64,000 nt of DNA from Tissierella sp. MB52-C2. Lineage in GTDB: Bacteria; Bacillota; Clostridia; Tissierellales; Tissierellaceae. The notes beneath the pieces were generated by a model. That model was given only the letters and a program-made list of their open reading frames with translations, was not told where the DNA came from and searched no databases. The DNA is taken from NCBI RefSeq assembly GCF_030931715.1, contig NZ_CP133261.1, positions 2,396,643-2,460,642 of the forward strand. Direction: 5' to 3'. The translations under genes were made by a program, and so were the position numbers. Shown one piece after another: positions 53,410 to 61,946 of the stretch. Positions within the stretch are counted from its first letter, which is position 1. Every line of letters begins with the position of its first letter.

Positions 53410-53796
53410 CTATATCCTACCACAGCCTCTTCCAAATCTTCCGTTTCTTCCACTCCTACTCATCATACCACCCATCATCCCCATTCCAAAACCTTCTCTG
53501 TCACAAACACCAGGGATAAATCCATTTTCTGAATGGAATTTTTCCATTTGATCTAAATCTTTTTCCCAAATATTTGCTTCTTCTTGTGTAATCTTCCCAT
53601 TTTTAAGTGCATCTTGAATTTCTTCCCTTTGAGATTTTACTCTTTCCTTAAACCATTCTTCTCTATTTTCTGTGCTATAATTTGTATCTATATTTGAAGG
53701 GATTATATTTGGTACATTGGGTGAATCTGCATATCCTATCAAGGAACCAACTCCTATAGATACTGCTAAAGCTCCTACTACTAATAATTTTTTCAT
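53410..53796 (-). CDS. Secreted Met/Gly-rich protein (DUF2680-like)
   Basis: 128 residues: signal peptide (about 1-23, GALAVSIGVGSLIGYA), a helical part (EEWFKERVKSQREEIQDALK, NGKITQEEANIWEKDLDQME) typical of DUF2680/YckD-like proteins, and a C-terminal GMGMMGGMM stretch followed by an Arg/Gly tail with GCGRI. The Met cluster and Cys could bind soft metals. Antisense between the two-component genes. GGAGAGATGGTTT precedes the ATG. Confidence 0.75.
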   Translation of the reverse strand: MKKLLVVGALAVSIGVGSLIGYADSPNVPNIIPSNIDTNYSTENREEWFKERVKSQREEIQDALKNGKITQEEANIWEKDLDQMEKFHSENGFIPGVCDREGFGMGMMGGMMSRSGRNGRFGRGCGRI

Positions 53797-53983
53797 AAAC
53801 CATCTCTCCTTTCATTCTATGAATTTATTATAGCTATAGAATGTGAAGTAAATATGAAGAAATATAATATATTTCTTCATATTTATTATAAGATTAATTG
53901 TTATAATATAATTATACTATAGGCTTTATAAAGTTTATATATGAAAATGATCTTTACATTGACAATTACTGGAGGTTAAATAT

Positions 53984-55354
53984 ATGAAACTTTCTAAGAA
54001 ACTTACTTTATTTTTTGTTTTTTCAATTTTATTCTCTATTATAATAATTAGCTTTATATCAAATTCCATGATAAATAATAAGTTTGAAATTTATCTAACT
54101 GAAGAACAGCAAAGTAGATTAGATCAAATTAGCAATAAATTAAATGAATTATATAATAAAAACGGGTATGTTTTGCATCAAAGTGAAATCAACTCCTATG
54201 CTTCACTAGAAAATGTATATATTGAAATTAGAGATTTAGATGATAATATATTATATACCTCAGCTAATAATAAGGGAATGGGGATGAATAATATGCATAT
54301 GCAAATGATGAAGAATCATGGTATGTACGAAGGCCAGTATATAGAAAAAAGTTTCCCTTTCATACAAGAAAATGAGGAAATAGGGAAACTAATTATAGGA
54401 TATATTGATAATTCCTATTTAACAAAGTCTGCTGTTTTATTTAAAAGTACTTTATCTAAATCCTTTTTATTATCAGCTATATTTACTACCCTTCTTGGAT
54501 TAGTCGTTAGTGTTATATTGTCTAAATCTCTAACTACTCCCTTGATTAACATCAGAAATACAGCAGTTGAAATTCGTAAAGGTAACTTAAATAAAAAATC
54601 TAAAATAAATACAAATACTTTAGAGATTGTAGAACTTTCAGATGCTATCAATTATCTAGGGGAAACTTTAGCTGAACAAGATAATATTAGAAAAAAGTAT
54701 GCCTCTGATATTTCCCATGAACTTAGAACACCTCTATCTACTTTAAAGTCACATTTAGAAGCTATTATTGATGATGTTTGGGAGCCTAGTGAAGAACATT
54801 TAACTATTCTTATGACTGAGATAGATAGATTATCTAGTCTTGTTGATAGCCTTAGAGATTCTTTTAAAGCCGAGGAATTAAATCTTATTTTAAATAAAAC
54901 TAAATTTAATTTATCACAGGAACTTGAAAGTATCGTTACAACTTTTATTCCTTTATATACAAAAGAAAACTTTAATATAAAATCTAATATAGAAGAAAAT
55001 ATTCAAATTAATATGGATAAAGATAAATTTAAGCAAGTTATATATAATCTTCTTTCCAATTCTATCAGGTATCTAAATAAAAATGGGACAGTGAAAGTTT
55101 CTCTGAAAAAAGATAAAAATAATGCTATTATAGGTATTATTGATAATGGTATAGGTATCGAAGAAAAACATCTTCCCTTTATATTTAATAGGTTTTATAG
55201 GCCAGATATTTCGAGAAATAAAAATACTGGTGGAACAGGTCTTGGTCTATCTATTGTAAAATCAATAGTCGTAGCTCATGATGGTACAATAGATATAAGA
55301 AGTCAATATGGAAAAGGAACAGTTATTACAATAACTGTTCCCTTAGGCATCTAA
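53984..55354 (+). CDS. Membrane sensor histidine kinase with a Met/His-rich outer loop
   Basis: 456 residues: TM1 (about 7-29), extracellular sensor (30-155), TM2 (about 160-180), HAMP (about 180-232), HisKA with phospho-His245 in DISHELRTPLS, and HATPase with N-box (VIYNLLSNSIRYL), DNGIGIEEKHLPFIFNRFY and GGTGLGLSIVKSI. Residues 99-114 hold seven Met and two His, a pattern seen in copper/silver binding. Partner of the regulator at 52536. GGAGGTTAAATAT precedes the ATG. Confidence 0.92.
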   Translation: MKLSKKLTLFFVFSILFSIIIISFISNSMINNKFEIYLTEEQQSRLDQISNKLNELYNKNGYVLHQSEINSYASLENVYIEIRDLDDNILYTSANNKGMGMNNMHMQMMKNHGMYEGQYIEKSFPFIQENEEIGKLIIGYIDNSYLTKSAVLFKSTLSKSFLLSAIFTTLLGLVVSVILSKSLTTPLINIRNTAVEIRKGNLNKKSKINTNTLEIVELSDAINYLGETLAEQDNIRKKYASDISHELRTPLSTLKSHLEAIIDDVWEPSEEHLTILMTEIDRLSSLVDSLRDSFKAEELNLILNKTKFNLSQELESIVTTFIPLYTKENFNIKSNIEENIQINMDKDKFKQVIYNLLSNSIRYLNKNGTVKVSLKKDKNNAIIGIIDNGIGIEEKHLPFIFNRFYRPDISRNKNTGGTGLGLSIVKSIVVAHDGTIDIRSQYGKGTVITITVPLGI

Positions 55355-55386
55355 TCCAATAATCTTTCTTTATGATTATTAGGTTT

Positions 55387-56667
55387 TTATCTATTGATTA
55401 AATCTTGAGCGTGTTTTTCTGCCATGAATTTTATCTTTTCTACGTCTAAAGTTTTTATCTCTCTCTTTTCCATTATTATCTTACCATCTACTATAACTGT
55501 ATCCACATCTGATGCTTGAGCTCCGTAGGCTAAGGAAGATATTATATTATGATGTGGATATAGATGGGGCTTATCCGTATCTATAAGGATTAAGTCTGCC
55601 TTTTTGCCCACTTCAATTGATCCTATTTCCTTTTCCCAATCTAATGCTTTTGCCCCATTTATAGTTCCCATTCTTAGAGCTTCTATTGCTGGTACCGATA
55701 CTGCATCTAAATTTACAGCTTTATTTACTATGGCTGCCAGATTAACTTCTTCAAACATATTTAGGTTATTGTTAGATGAGGAACCATCTGTACCTAAAGC
55801 TACTGGTATTCCCTTTTTAAGCATTTCAGCTACTGGTGCAAATCCAGATGCTAATTTTAAATTACTTCCTGGATTATTTACAGGGATTACATTTTTTTCT
55901 TTCATTATATTGATATCATCACTATCTGCATGGACACAATGGGCAGCTATAGTATGTATATCTAATAATCCTAAGTCATACACATGTCTAATTGGAGATT
56001 TACCATGTAAATTAAAACTATCTTCTACTTCCTTTTTAGTTTCCGAAAGATGTATATGGATACCTGTATTTAATTCTTTAGCAAGTTTAAAACTTTCCTT
56101 TATAAAATCTGGGCTGCAAGTATAAGGTGAATGAGGTGCCACCATAACTTTAATTCTTCCATTTCCTTTGCCATGATATTCTTTAAATAATTGCCTAGTT
56201 TCATCTAACTTAGCCTGGCTTTCCTCGTCTTCAATTAATCCACGGGTAAGTACTCCTCTAATACCTGCTTCCTCTAAACCATCACCTACTTGATTCATAA
56301 AGAAATACATATCACAGAAAGCTGTAGTTCCACTCTGAATCATTTCAACCATGCTTAAAAGTGAACCCCAATATACATCCTTAGCTGTAAGTTTCGCTTC
56401 TATGGGCCAAATCTTTTTAGTTAGCCAATCATGTAATGGTAAATCATCAGCAAAATTTCTAAGTAATGACATTCCTATATGGGTATGGCTATTTATAAGT
56501 CCCGGCATTGCTATTTTATTTTTTCCATCAATTACTCTCTCTACTTCTATATCTTCTCTTATTTCACCTATATGGATTATCTTGTCATTCTGAATATAAA
56601 TATTTGTATTTTTTATCACTTCATTTTTATCATCCATAGGCACTAGATTAACGTTTTTAATTAACAT
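55387..56667 (-). CDS. mtaD: 5'-methylthioadenosine/S-adenosylhomocysteine deaminase
   Basis: 426-residue amidohydrolase: metal motif [18 protein letters not shown] (about 54-71), [14 protein letters not shown] (about 205), [12 protein letters not shown] and [16 protein letters not shown] (about 290). It deaminates MTA, SAH or adenosine, as part of S-adenosylmethionine recycling. TAGGAGGTAAAAA precedes the ATG. Follows an ECF S-component gene by 14 bases, likely one operon. Confidence 0.9.
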   Translation of the reverse strand: MLIKNVNLVPMDDKNEVIKNTNIYIQNDKIIHIGEIREDIEVERVIDGKNKIAMPGLINSHTHIGMSLLRNFADDLPLHDWLTKKIWPIEAKLTAKDVYWGSLLSMVEMIQSGTTAFCDMYFFMNQVGDGLEEAGIRGVLTRGLIEDEESQAKLDETRQLFKEYHGKGNGRIKVMVAPHSPYTCSPDFIKESFKLAKELNTGIHIHLSETKKEVEDSFNLHGKSPIRHVYDLGLLDIHTIAAHCVHADSDDINIMKEKNVIPVNNPGSNLKLASGFAPVAEMLKKGIPVALGTDGSSSNNNLNMFEEVNLAAIVNKAVNLDAVSVPAIEALRMGTINGAKALDWEKEIGSIEVGKKADLILIDTDKPHLYPHHNIISSLAYGAQASDVDTVIVDGKIIMEKREIKTLDVEKIKFMAEKHAQDLINR

Positions 56668-56681
56668 TTTTTACCTCCTAT

Positions 56682-57212
56682 TTATTCATCTAAATCTATT
56701 GTAGTATATCTTTTTATTGCATATATTAAACTAGGTATTAAAACTAATTGAATTATAATACCTGGAATCCCTGTTGTAATCCCACCTATAACAAATGTCA
56801 CAGGATTTAATTTTACTGCAAAGAAAATAGATAATAAAAATACTGCTAATCCTGCAATTATTCTTCCGCATATCATAGAGATAATCAACGATATAACAGC
56901 TGGCATTTTCATTTTTCTGTATAATATAGATGCAATAAGTCCGTAAGTTCCTAGTTCAAATACCATTATTATTGCCATAGGAAATAGTGATGGCATACCA
57001 CTGATTATAGTATTACACAATGGCATTACCATGCCTAATATTAAAGCTAAATATGGCGGCAATAAAAGTCCTCCTAAAAAAATAGGAATATGCATAGGTA
57101 AAAATATATTTCCTGGAATACCAGTTGAGTGAAAAGTATTTACCATAATAATTCCAAGAGCTAATAGTGTACCTCCTATGACTATCTTTTTAGTATGATA
57201 TATCTCTTGCAT
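56682..57212 (-). CDS. ECF transporter S component
   Basis: 176 residues from ATG 57212 (AAGGAGAGATACA upstream), with five to six membrane spans: KKIVIGGTLLALGIIMVNTF, PMHIPIFLGGLLLPPYLALI and AIIMVFELGTYGLIASILYR are typical of S components that bind a vitamin or metabolite and use shared EcfA/T. No EcfT/A genes lie nearby. Its substrate is not evident; the operon with a SAH/MTA deaminase suggests, but does not show, a link to methionine, purine or folate-type compounds. Confidence 0.85.
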   Translation of the reverse strand: MQEIYHTKKIVIGGTLLALGIIMVNTFHSTGIPGNIFLPMHIPIFLGGLLLPPYLALILGMVMPLCNTIISGMPSLFPMAIIMVFELGTYGLIASILYRKMKMPAVISLIISMICGRIIAGLAVFLLSIFFAVKLNPVTFVIGGITTGIPGIIIQLVLIPSLIYAIKRYTTIDLDE

Positions 57213-57248
57213 TGTATCTCTCCTTATTTGGGACAACAAAACTATCCC

Positions 57249-57683
57249 CTACTGATTTATTGATTTGAAAAAAGCTTCTATTTTTTCTAAAAGTATTATA
57301 GGGTCTTCTGTATCTAGTGAAAGTTTTTCTATGGGACAATAGTCTGTCTTATCTCTATTCTTTATATATGGACAGGATTTTTCCATACTATATGAAATTC
57401 TATATTGTTCTAAGGTTTTGATTCCTCCTTCCGATATTAAATCAGTATATATTGTATCTACTTCCATATATCCGCATAATAAAGCTGCCCCTTTACCTAT
57501 TATTCGATCAGCCAATGAGGAACCTTTAGCCTCTTCCTTCATTTCAGTAGCCAATGTATATAAAGGTTTGATACCCTTATCTTTAGATTTATAAACTATT
57601 TCTCCATTTTTAACTACTACTAAAGCTAAATCTTCATTTATCAATATTTCCTTTGCAATTTTTATATCATTCAATAGCCTCAT
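57249..57683 (-). CDS. DUF1893 domain protein
   Basis: 144 residues of DUF1893: LALVVVKNGEIVYKSKDKGI, SLADRIIGKGAALLCGYMEV, and a Cys-bearing tail (SCPYIKNRDKTDYCPIEKLS) that could bind a metal. Family members often occur next to ECF S components; here it is 37 bases from one. Role unknown; a lyase-like or ligand-handling function is possible. AAAGGATGAGGC is the likely ribosome-binding site. Confidence 0.83.
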   Translation of the reverse strand: MRLLNDIKIAKEILINEDLALVVVKNGEIVYKSKDKGIKPLYTLATEMKEEAKGSSLADRIIGKGAALLCGYMEVDTIYTDLISEGGIKTLEQYRISYSMEKSCPYIKNRDKTDYCPIEKLSLDTEDPIILLEKIEAFFKSINQ

Positions 57684-57692
57684 CCTTTCCTT

Positions 57693-59060
57693 TTACTCTA
57701 TGACTAATGCATCTTGCTCAAATATATCTTTCTTCTTAAAGTAAAAATAAGAATACACCAATCTCCAACACATATCTATTCCTATGCCTATCCATATCCA
57801 AAGTATATCTGCTTTGAAGACGTAGGCCATTAACATTACAAAAGGAACTCTAATAAGCCAAAGTCCTATTCCTGCATTTATCATAGGTACCTTTGCATAT
57901 CCTGCTCCTCTTAAAGCACCATTTAGTACTCCAGATATATTCTGTGGCAATTGGGTTATACCCATTACAAATAAATACATGGCACCCATTTGAATTACTT
58001 CTCTTTCTTTTACTAAAAGCCCCATTATTTGTTTAGGAAATATAATAAGAACCCCACCTGCAAATATTGTTACAAGAATAGTATATCTTATGAGCTGGTT
58101 AACATATTTTTTCCCCAATTCTTTATCTTTGCTTCCTAAGGCATATCCTACAAAGGTAGTGGCTGCTACGCCAAATCCTGTAGCTGGCATATATGATATG
58201 GATTCTGCCTGTAATCCAAGTTGATAAGCTGAATATGCTAGTTCACCGTAGGTGAGTATTGCCCTTGTAAGAAATATAGATGCTGCCTGCCAAAATGAGG
58301 TTTCAAATGATGTTGGAAGTCCAAGTTTTAATATTATCTTAGCTTCATCTAATTTAATCTTAAACTCAAATTTTCCTCCTATGTTTCTGATTATTCCATT
58401 TTTACCAAATAACATTATTATACCAAACAGGGCTGAAACTATGTAAGCTGTATTATAAGCATATCCTGCCCCTTTCAATCCTAAGGACTTAACTCCTGCC
58501 TTTCCAGTTACTAAAATAAATCCTGCAATAATATTAACTACATTTAATATAGCAACTGCTATCATAGGTGTTCTTGCATTTCCCATACCTTGGAGTATTC
58601 CTGCCACTAAAAGTATAATAGCCGCAAAGGGTAATGACCAAGAGATTGTTTTTAAATATAGTGCTCCATTTCCTAATAGCTCTGGATTAGGATTAAACAC
58701 TGTCAATAGAGGTTCTGCAAACCAGAATAATAATTGTTGAAATATAATTGCTACTCCTATGGAGATTATAAAAGATTGCTCTGATACAGATTTTAATTTT
58801 TCATAATTATTAGCTCCATGAGACTGAGCTACCAGAACTGAAGTTCCCGTTGCTATACCTTTAAATATACCCCATAATATCCTATAGAGAACTGTTGCTA
58901 TACCTATTGCTCCAACAGAATAGGCATCTATTCTCCCTATCATTGCCATAAGTACAATTCCTGCTGTCATTTGCAAAATATTTTCACCTGTTATAGGTAT
59001 AATCATAGATAATATTTTATTTCTAATTATCCTGTCCTCATTTGAATATTCTTTGGCCAT
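57693..59060 (-). CDS. MATE family efflux transporter
   Basis: 455 residues from ATG 59060 (AAAGGGGATGTAAA upstream), twelve membrane spans in two halves. GENILQMTAGIVLMAMIGRI, and ILQGMGNARTPMIAVAILNV then NISGVLNGALRGAGYAKVPM show the repeated MatE pattern. Exports drugs or metabolites by Na+/H+ antiport. First gene of a four-gene minus-strand run (MATE, DUF1893, ECF S, mtaD). Confidence 0.93.
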   Translation of the reverse strand: MAKEYSNEDRIIRNKILSMIIPITGENILQMTAGIVLMAMIGRIDAYSVGAIGIATVLYRILWGIFKGIATGTSVLVAQSHGANNYEKLKSVSEQSFIISIGVAIIFQQLLFWFAEPLLTVFNPNPELLGNGALYLKTISWSLPFAAIILLVAGILQGMGNARTPMIAVAILNVVNIIAGFILVTGKAGVKSLGLKGAGYAYNTAYIVSALFGIIMLFGKNGIIRNIGGKFEFKIKLDEAKIILKLGLPTSFETSFWQAASIFLTRAILTYGELAYSAYQLGLQAESISYMPATGFGVAATTFVGYALGSKDKELGKKYVNQLIRYTILVTIFAGGVLIIFPKQIMGLLVKEREVIQMGAMYLFVMGITQLPQNISGVLNGALRGAGYAKVPMINAGIGLWLIRVPFVMLMAYVFKADILWIWIGIGIDMCWRLVYSYFYFKKKDIFEQDALVIE

Positions 59061-59149
59061 TTTACATCCCCTTTTACTGTAATTTTTATATGTTACAACC
59101 ATATTATTATATTATATTTTAATAGCCTAAACAAGATAATATAGTTCAT

Positions 59150-59182
59150 AAAAAAACCCCTTATGTTTCATAAGGAGTTTTT
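59150..59182 (-). terminator. nhaC terminator
   Basis: AAACTCCTTATG/CATAAGGGGTTTTTT hairpin with one mismatch, just after the nhaC stop. Confidence 0.75.
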
Positions 59183-59185
59183 CAT

Positions 59186-60577
59186 TTAAGCATGTTCTTT
59201 GTCTAATTTAGCTACAGTTATACTTGTAAAACTTAGTAGTATTACCATAATAGGCGTTAGATAATTAAAAAATGCCCATTTGCCATATTGCAAAGCAGAT
59301 ACACCTAAGATACCCTTCATAAAGGCACCACAAGTATTCCATGGAATTAAGGCTGATGTCAATGTTCCTGAAGATTCTAAGGCATTTGACAAAGTCTTTG
59401 GATGAAGGCCTCTTTCCCTATAAGCAGGAGCATACATTCTGCCTGGTACTACTATGGATATATATTGTTCTGGCATAGTAGCATTACTAAATATACAGGT
59501 TAATATAGTAGTGGTTATAAGTCCTGTAGCAGATTTTATTCTCTTTATTAGATGCCCTACTATCACATCCAATTGTCCCGTTTTCTCCATAATTCCACCA
59601 AACATCATGGCTATTATTGTAAGAGATATGGAAAACATCATGCCTTCTAATCCACCAGCAGTTAAAAGCTTATCTATCATTTCTATACCAGTTTCACTTA
59701 CAAACCCTCCAAAACCAGCAGATAAAAGCTCACCCAAATTTGCTCCTTGAATAACAATAGCTTCAATAGCTCCTATTATAATACCAATTGTAATTCCTGG
59801 AATAGCTGGAACTTTAAACGCTATAGATACAATAACAGCTATAGGCGGTATTAATAATAATGGAGAAATCTTAAAGGATGATACTATTCCAGTTCTTATA
59901 GTTTCAATAGATGAAAAATCTGTTGCTTCTCCACCAAACTTTAGACCAATAAATAGAAATATGACCAAAGTAATACCGTAGGATATTAGCGTACTTGGAA
60001 GCATAAACTTAACATGGGTAAAAACATCTGTACCAGCAACTGCCGGTGCTAAGTTTGTTGTATCTGATAGTGGAGACATTTTATCCCCAAAATATGCTCC
60101 TGATATAATTGCTCCAGCTGCTATAGGTGCAGGTATTCCTAAACCTTGTGCTATTCCCATGAGGGCTATACCTATTGTTCCAGCAGTACCCCAACTTGTA
60201 CCAGTGGCTAAAGAAGTGATAGAACAAATTATAACTGTAGCTACTAAAAATATACTAGGCTTTAATATTCCTAAACCATAGTAAATCATACTAGGTACAA
60301 CTCCTGCTAAAAGCCATATCCCTATTAAAACCCCTATAATTGCAAGAATAATAACTGCTTGTAAAGCCTGATAAATTCCGTCAAACATTGAAGTTTGAAT
60401 TTCATCCCAACTATAGCCTATTTTCATGGCTATAAGGGCTGCGAATAATGTTCCTATTAACATTGGAATATGTGGATCAGCTCCGTATATGGAAATACTC
60501 GCTGCCATAATAGCTATTAGGAACCCAAAAGATAGAATTGCCTCATAAAGATACGGTTTTCTTCTTTCATTTTTCAC
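59186..60577 (-). CDS. nhaC: Na+/H+ antiporter NhaC
   Basis: 463 residues, about 11 membrane spans: SYGYDPHIPMLIGTLFAALI-like start, GTSWGTAGTIGIALMGIAQG, GAIISGAYFGDKMSPLSDTT (ion-binding region) and MPEQYISIVVPGRMYAPAYR. Exports Na+ in exchange for protons. GGAGTGATATACCAG precedes the ATG. Terminates in its own hairpin. Some family members carry malate or lactate, which cannot be ruled out. Confidence 0.92.
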   Translation of the reverse strand: MKNERRKPYLYEAILSFGFLIAIMAASISIYGADPHIPMLIGTLFAALIAMKIGYSWDEIQTSMFDGIYQALQAVIILAIIGVLIGIWLLAGVVPSMIYYGLGILKPSIFLVATVIICSITSLATGTSWGTAGTIGIALMGIAQGLGIPAPIAAGAIISGAYFGDKMSPLSDTTNLAPAVAGTDVFTHVKFMLPSTLISYGITLVIFLFIGLKFGGEATDFSSIETIRTGIVSSFKISPLLLIPPIAVIVSIAFKVPAIPGITIGIIIGAIEAIVIQGANLGELLSAGFGGFVSETGIEMIDKLLTAGGLEGMMFSISLTIIAMMFGGIMEKTGQLDVIVGHLIKRIKSATGLITTTILTCIFSNATMPEQYISIVVPGRMYAPAYRERGLHPKTLSNALESSGTLTSALIPWNTCGAFMKGILGVSALQYGKWAFFNYLTPIMVILLSFTSITVAKLDKEHA

Positions 60578-60780
60578 TGGTATATCACTCCTTTAATAAT
60601 CCATTTCTATAATATAGATATATATTTTACTAAATATTTAGAACATTTTCAATCACATTTTTTTCTATATTTCTATGTTAATGGATAAGAAAACTCTACT
60701 AATATTAGATTTCTAATATTGTATTATAAGCATTTCTTGTTATAATGAAAGAGTATTATCTAAAACAGAGGAGGAATATA

Positions 60781-61200
60781 ATGGAAATAGTCAAAGTATC
60801 TAGATTAGTTAAGTCAGAGGATCTGAACCACCATGGTACGTTATTTGCAGGAAGAGGAGCTGAATGGTTTGTAGAAGCTTGTTTTATTTGTGGAGCTAAA
60901 ATCACTCAAAAACCTGAAAATATAGTTTGTGTTAATATCCATGGACTTACCTTTAAAACTCCAGGAAATAAAGGTGATATAATAAATTTAGAAGCTAGAT
61001 TGGCAAAAACTGGCAGGACTAGTTTTGTTATTTATGGTAAAATGACTAGAAACAATAGTAAAGATATCCTCTCAGATGGATTTATTACCTTTGTATTTGT
61101 TGATGAAAATAACAAAACTATACCTCATGGGATAGTTTTAGGTGAACCTATGGATGATGAAGATATTGAAATAAGAAAAAGGGCTGAAAACTTAAGATAA
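60781..61200 (+). CDS. Acyl-CoA thioesterase (hotdog fold)
   Basis: 139 residues from ATG 60781, since GAGGAGGAATATA precedes it. Starts MEIVKVSRLVKSEDLNHHGT, followed by LFAGRGAEWFVEACFICGAK, the hotdog helix with the N-H-x-G-T-L-F-G-like signature. Also NKGDIINLEARLAKTGRTSF. Hydrolyses acyl-CoA; chain preference unknown. Its stop codon is within the palindrome in front of rpsD. Confidence 0.88.
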   Translation: MEIVKVSRLVKSEDLNHHGTLFAGRGAEWFVEACFICGAKITQKPENIVCVNIHGLTFKTPGNKGDIINLEARLAKTGRTSFVIYGKMTRNNSKDILSDGFITFVFVDENNKTIPHGIVLGEPMDDEDIEIRKRAENLR

Positions 61201-61220
61201 ATGATAATTATTATCATTTA
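61198..61220. promoter_or_regulatory. Fur/Zur-type box on the rpsD promoter
   Basis: A perfect 11-1-11 inverted repeat whose core is TGATAATTATTATCA (61202-61216), i.e. the 7-1-7 Fur-family consensus. It overlaps the thioesterase stop at its left and the rpsD -35 (61217-61222) at its right. Binding would block that promoter. Which metal is sensed cannot be told. Confidence 0.65.
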
Positions 61221-61245
61221 CATTTTCTATCGTTTATGTTATAAT
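61217..61245 (+). promoter_or_regulatory. rpsD promoter
   Basis: TTTACA (61217-61222), 17-base spacer, TATAAT (61240-61245). A hairpin CAAAATTAT/ATAATTTTG (about 61256-61281) follows in the leader, just before the ribosome-binding site, and could allow S4 feedback. Confidence 0.75.
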
Positions 61246-61296
61246 ATTATTGGCTCAAAATTATCGCGGCAAATAATTTTGATGGAGTGATATATA

Positions 61297-61896
61297 TTGG
61301 CAAAGATGATGGGACCTAGATTTAAACAATCTAGAAGATTGGGATTAAATGTATGTGGTCATCCTAAAGCAATGGACAGAGCCACTAAAGGAAGTTCTCG
61401 CGGAGACAAAAAACTGACAGAATACGGAATTCAATTATTAGAGAAGCAAAGGTTAAGAGCTTACTATGGTGTAATGGAAAAACAATTTATGAAGTATGTA
61501 GTTAAGGCTAAAAAATCTGGAGAGCAAACTGGCCATGCCTTGGTTAAAATCTTAGAAACAAGATTAGATAATCTAGTATATAGACTAGGATTTGCTTCTT
61601 CAATTAGACAGGCTAGACAGATGGTAGTCCATGGACATATTCTTGTAAATGGCAATAAAGTCGATATACCTTCTTATATAGTTCAAGTAGGAAATACTAT
61701 TTCATTAAGAGAAAAGTCTAAAGATGTTGAAATTTTTAAGGAAAACTTCAATAACTTTTTCTTAAATAGCTATCCTTATTTATCAAAGGATGAAGATAAT
61801 ATGTCAGGTTCTTTAATTAAGTATCCTGAAAGAAATGAAATCCCAATAGAAATAGATGATCAACTAGTTGTTGAATATTATTCAAGACTTATATAA
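61297..61896 (+). CDS. rpsD: 30S ribosomal protein S4, stand-alone paralogue
   Basis: 199 residues; 16S rRNA-binding assembly protein. TTG start at 61297 (GGAGTGATATATA upstream). Start [20 protein letters not shown] lacks the four-Cys zinc knuckle of zinc-type S4; the S4 RNA-binding domain is at about 85-150 ([37 protein letters not shown]). It lies apart from any ribosomal operon, like the S4 B copies of clostridia. A Fur-type box covers its promoter. Confidence 0.95.
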   Translation: MAKMMGPRFKQSRRLGLNVCGHPKAMDRATKGSSRGDKKLTEYGIQLLEKQRLRAYYGVMEKQFMKYVVKAKKSGEQTGHALVKILETRLDNLVYRLGFASSIRQARQMVVHGHILVNGNKVDIPSYIVQVGNTISLREKSKDVEIFKENFNNFFLNSYPYLSKDEDNMSGSLIKYPERNEIPIEIDDQLVVEYYSRLI

Positions 61897-61906
61897 ATAT
61901 AGATCT

Positions 61907-61937
61907 AAAAATCCCTCTGCCAAGGCAGGGGGATTTT
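61907..61937. terminator. rpsD terminator
   Basis: AAAATCCCTCTGCC pairs with GGCAGGGGGATTTT (one wobble) and is followed by CTTTT; may also serve the convergent ABC permease gene. Confidence 0.8.
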
Positions 61938-61946
61938 CTTTTGATT

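Noticed and set aside
61198-61220. Reading the palindrome as the thioesterase terminator
   Set aside because: The stem is AT-only apart from one pair per arm and has no T run; the promoter overlap and Fur-type core fit better.
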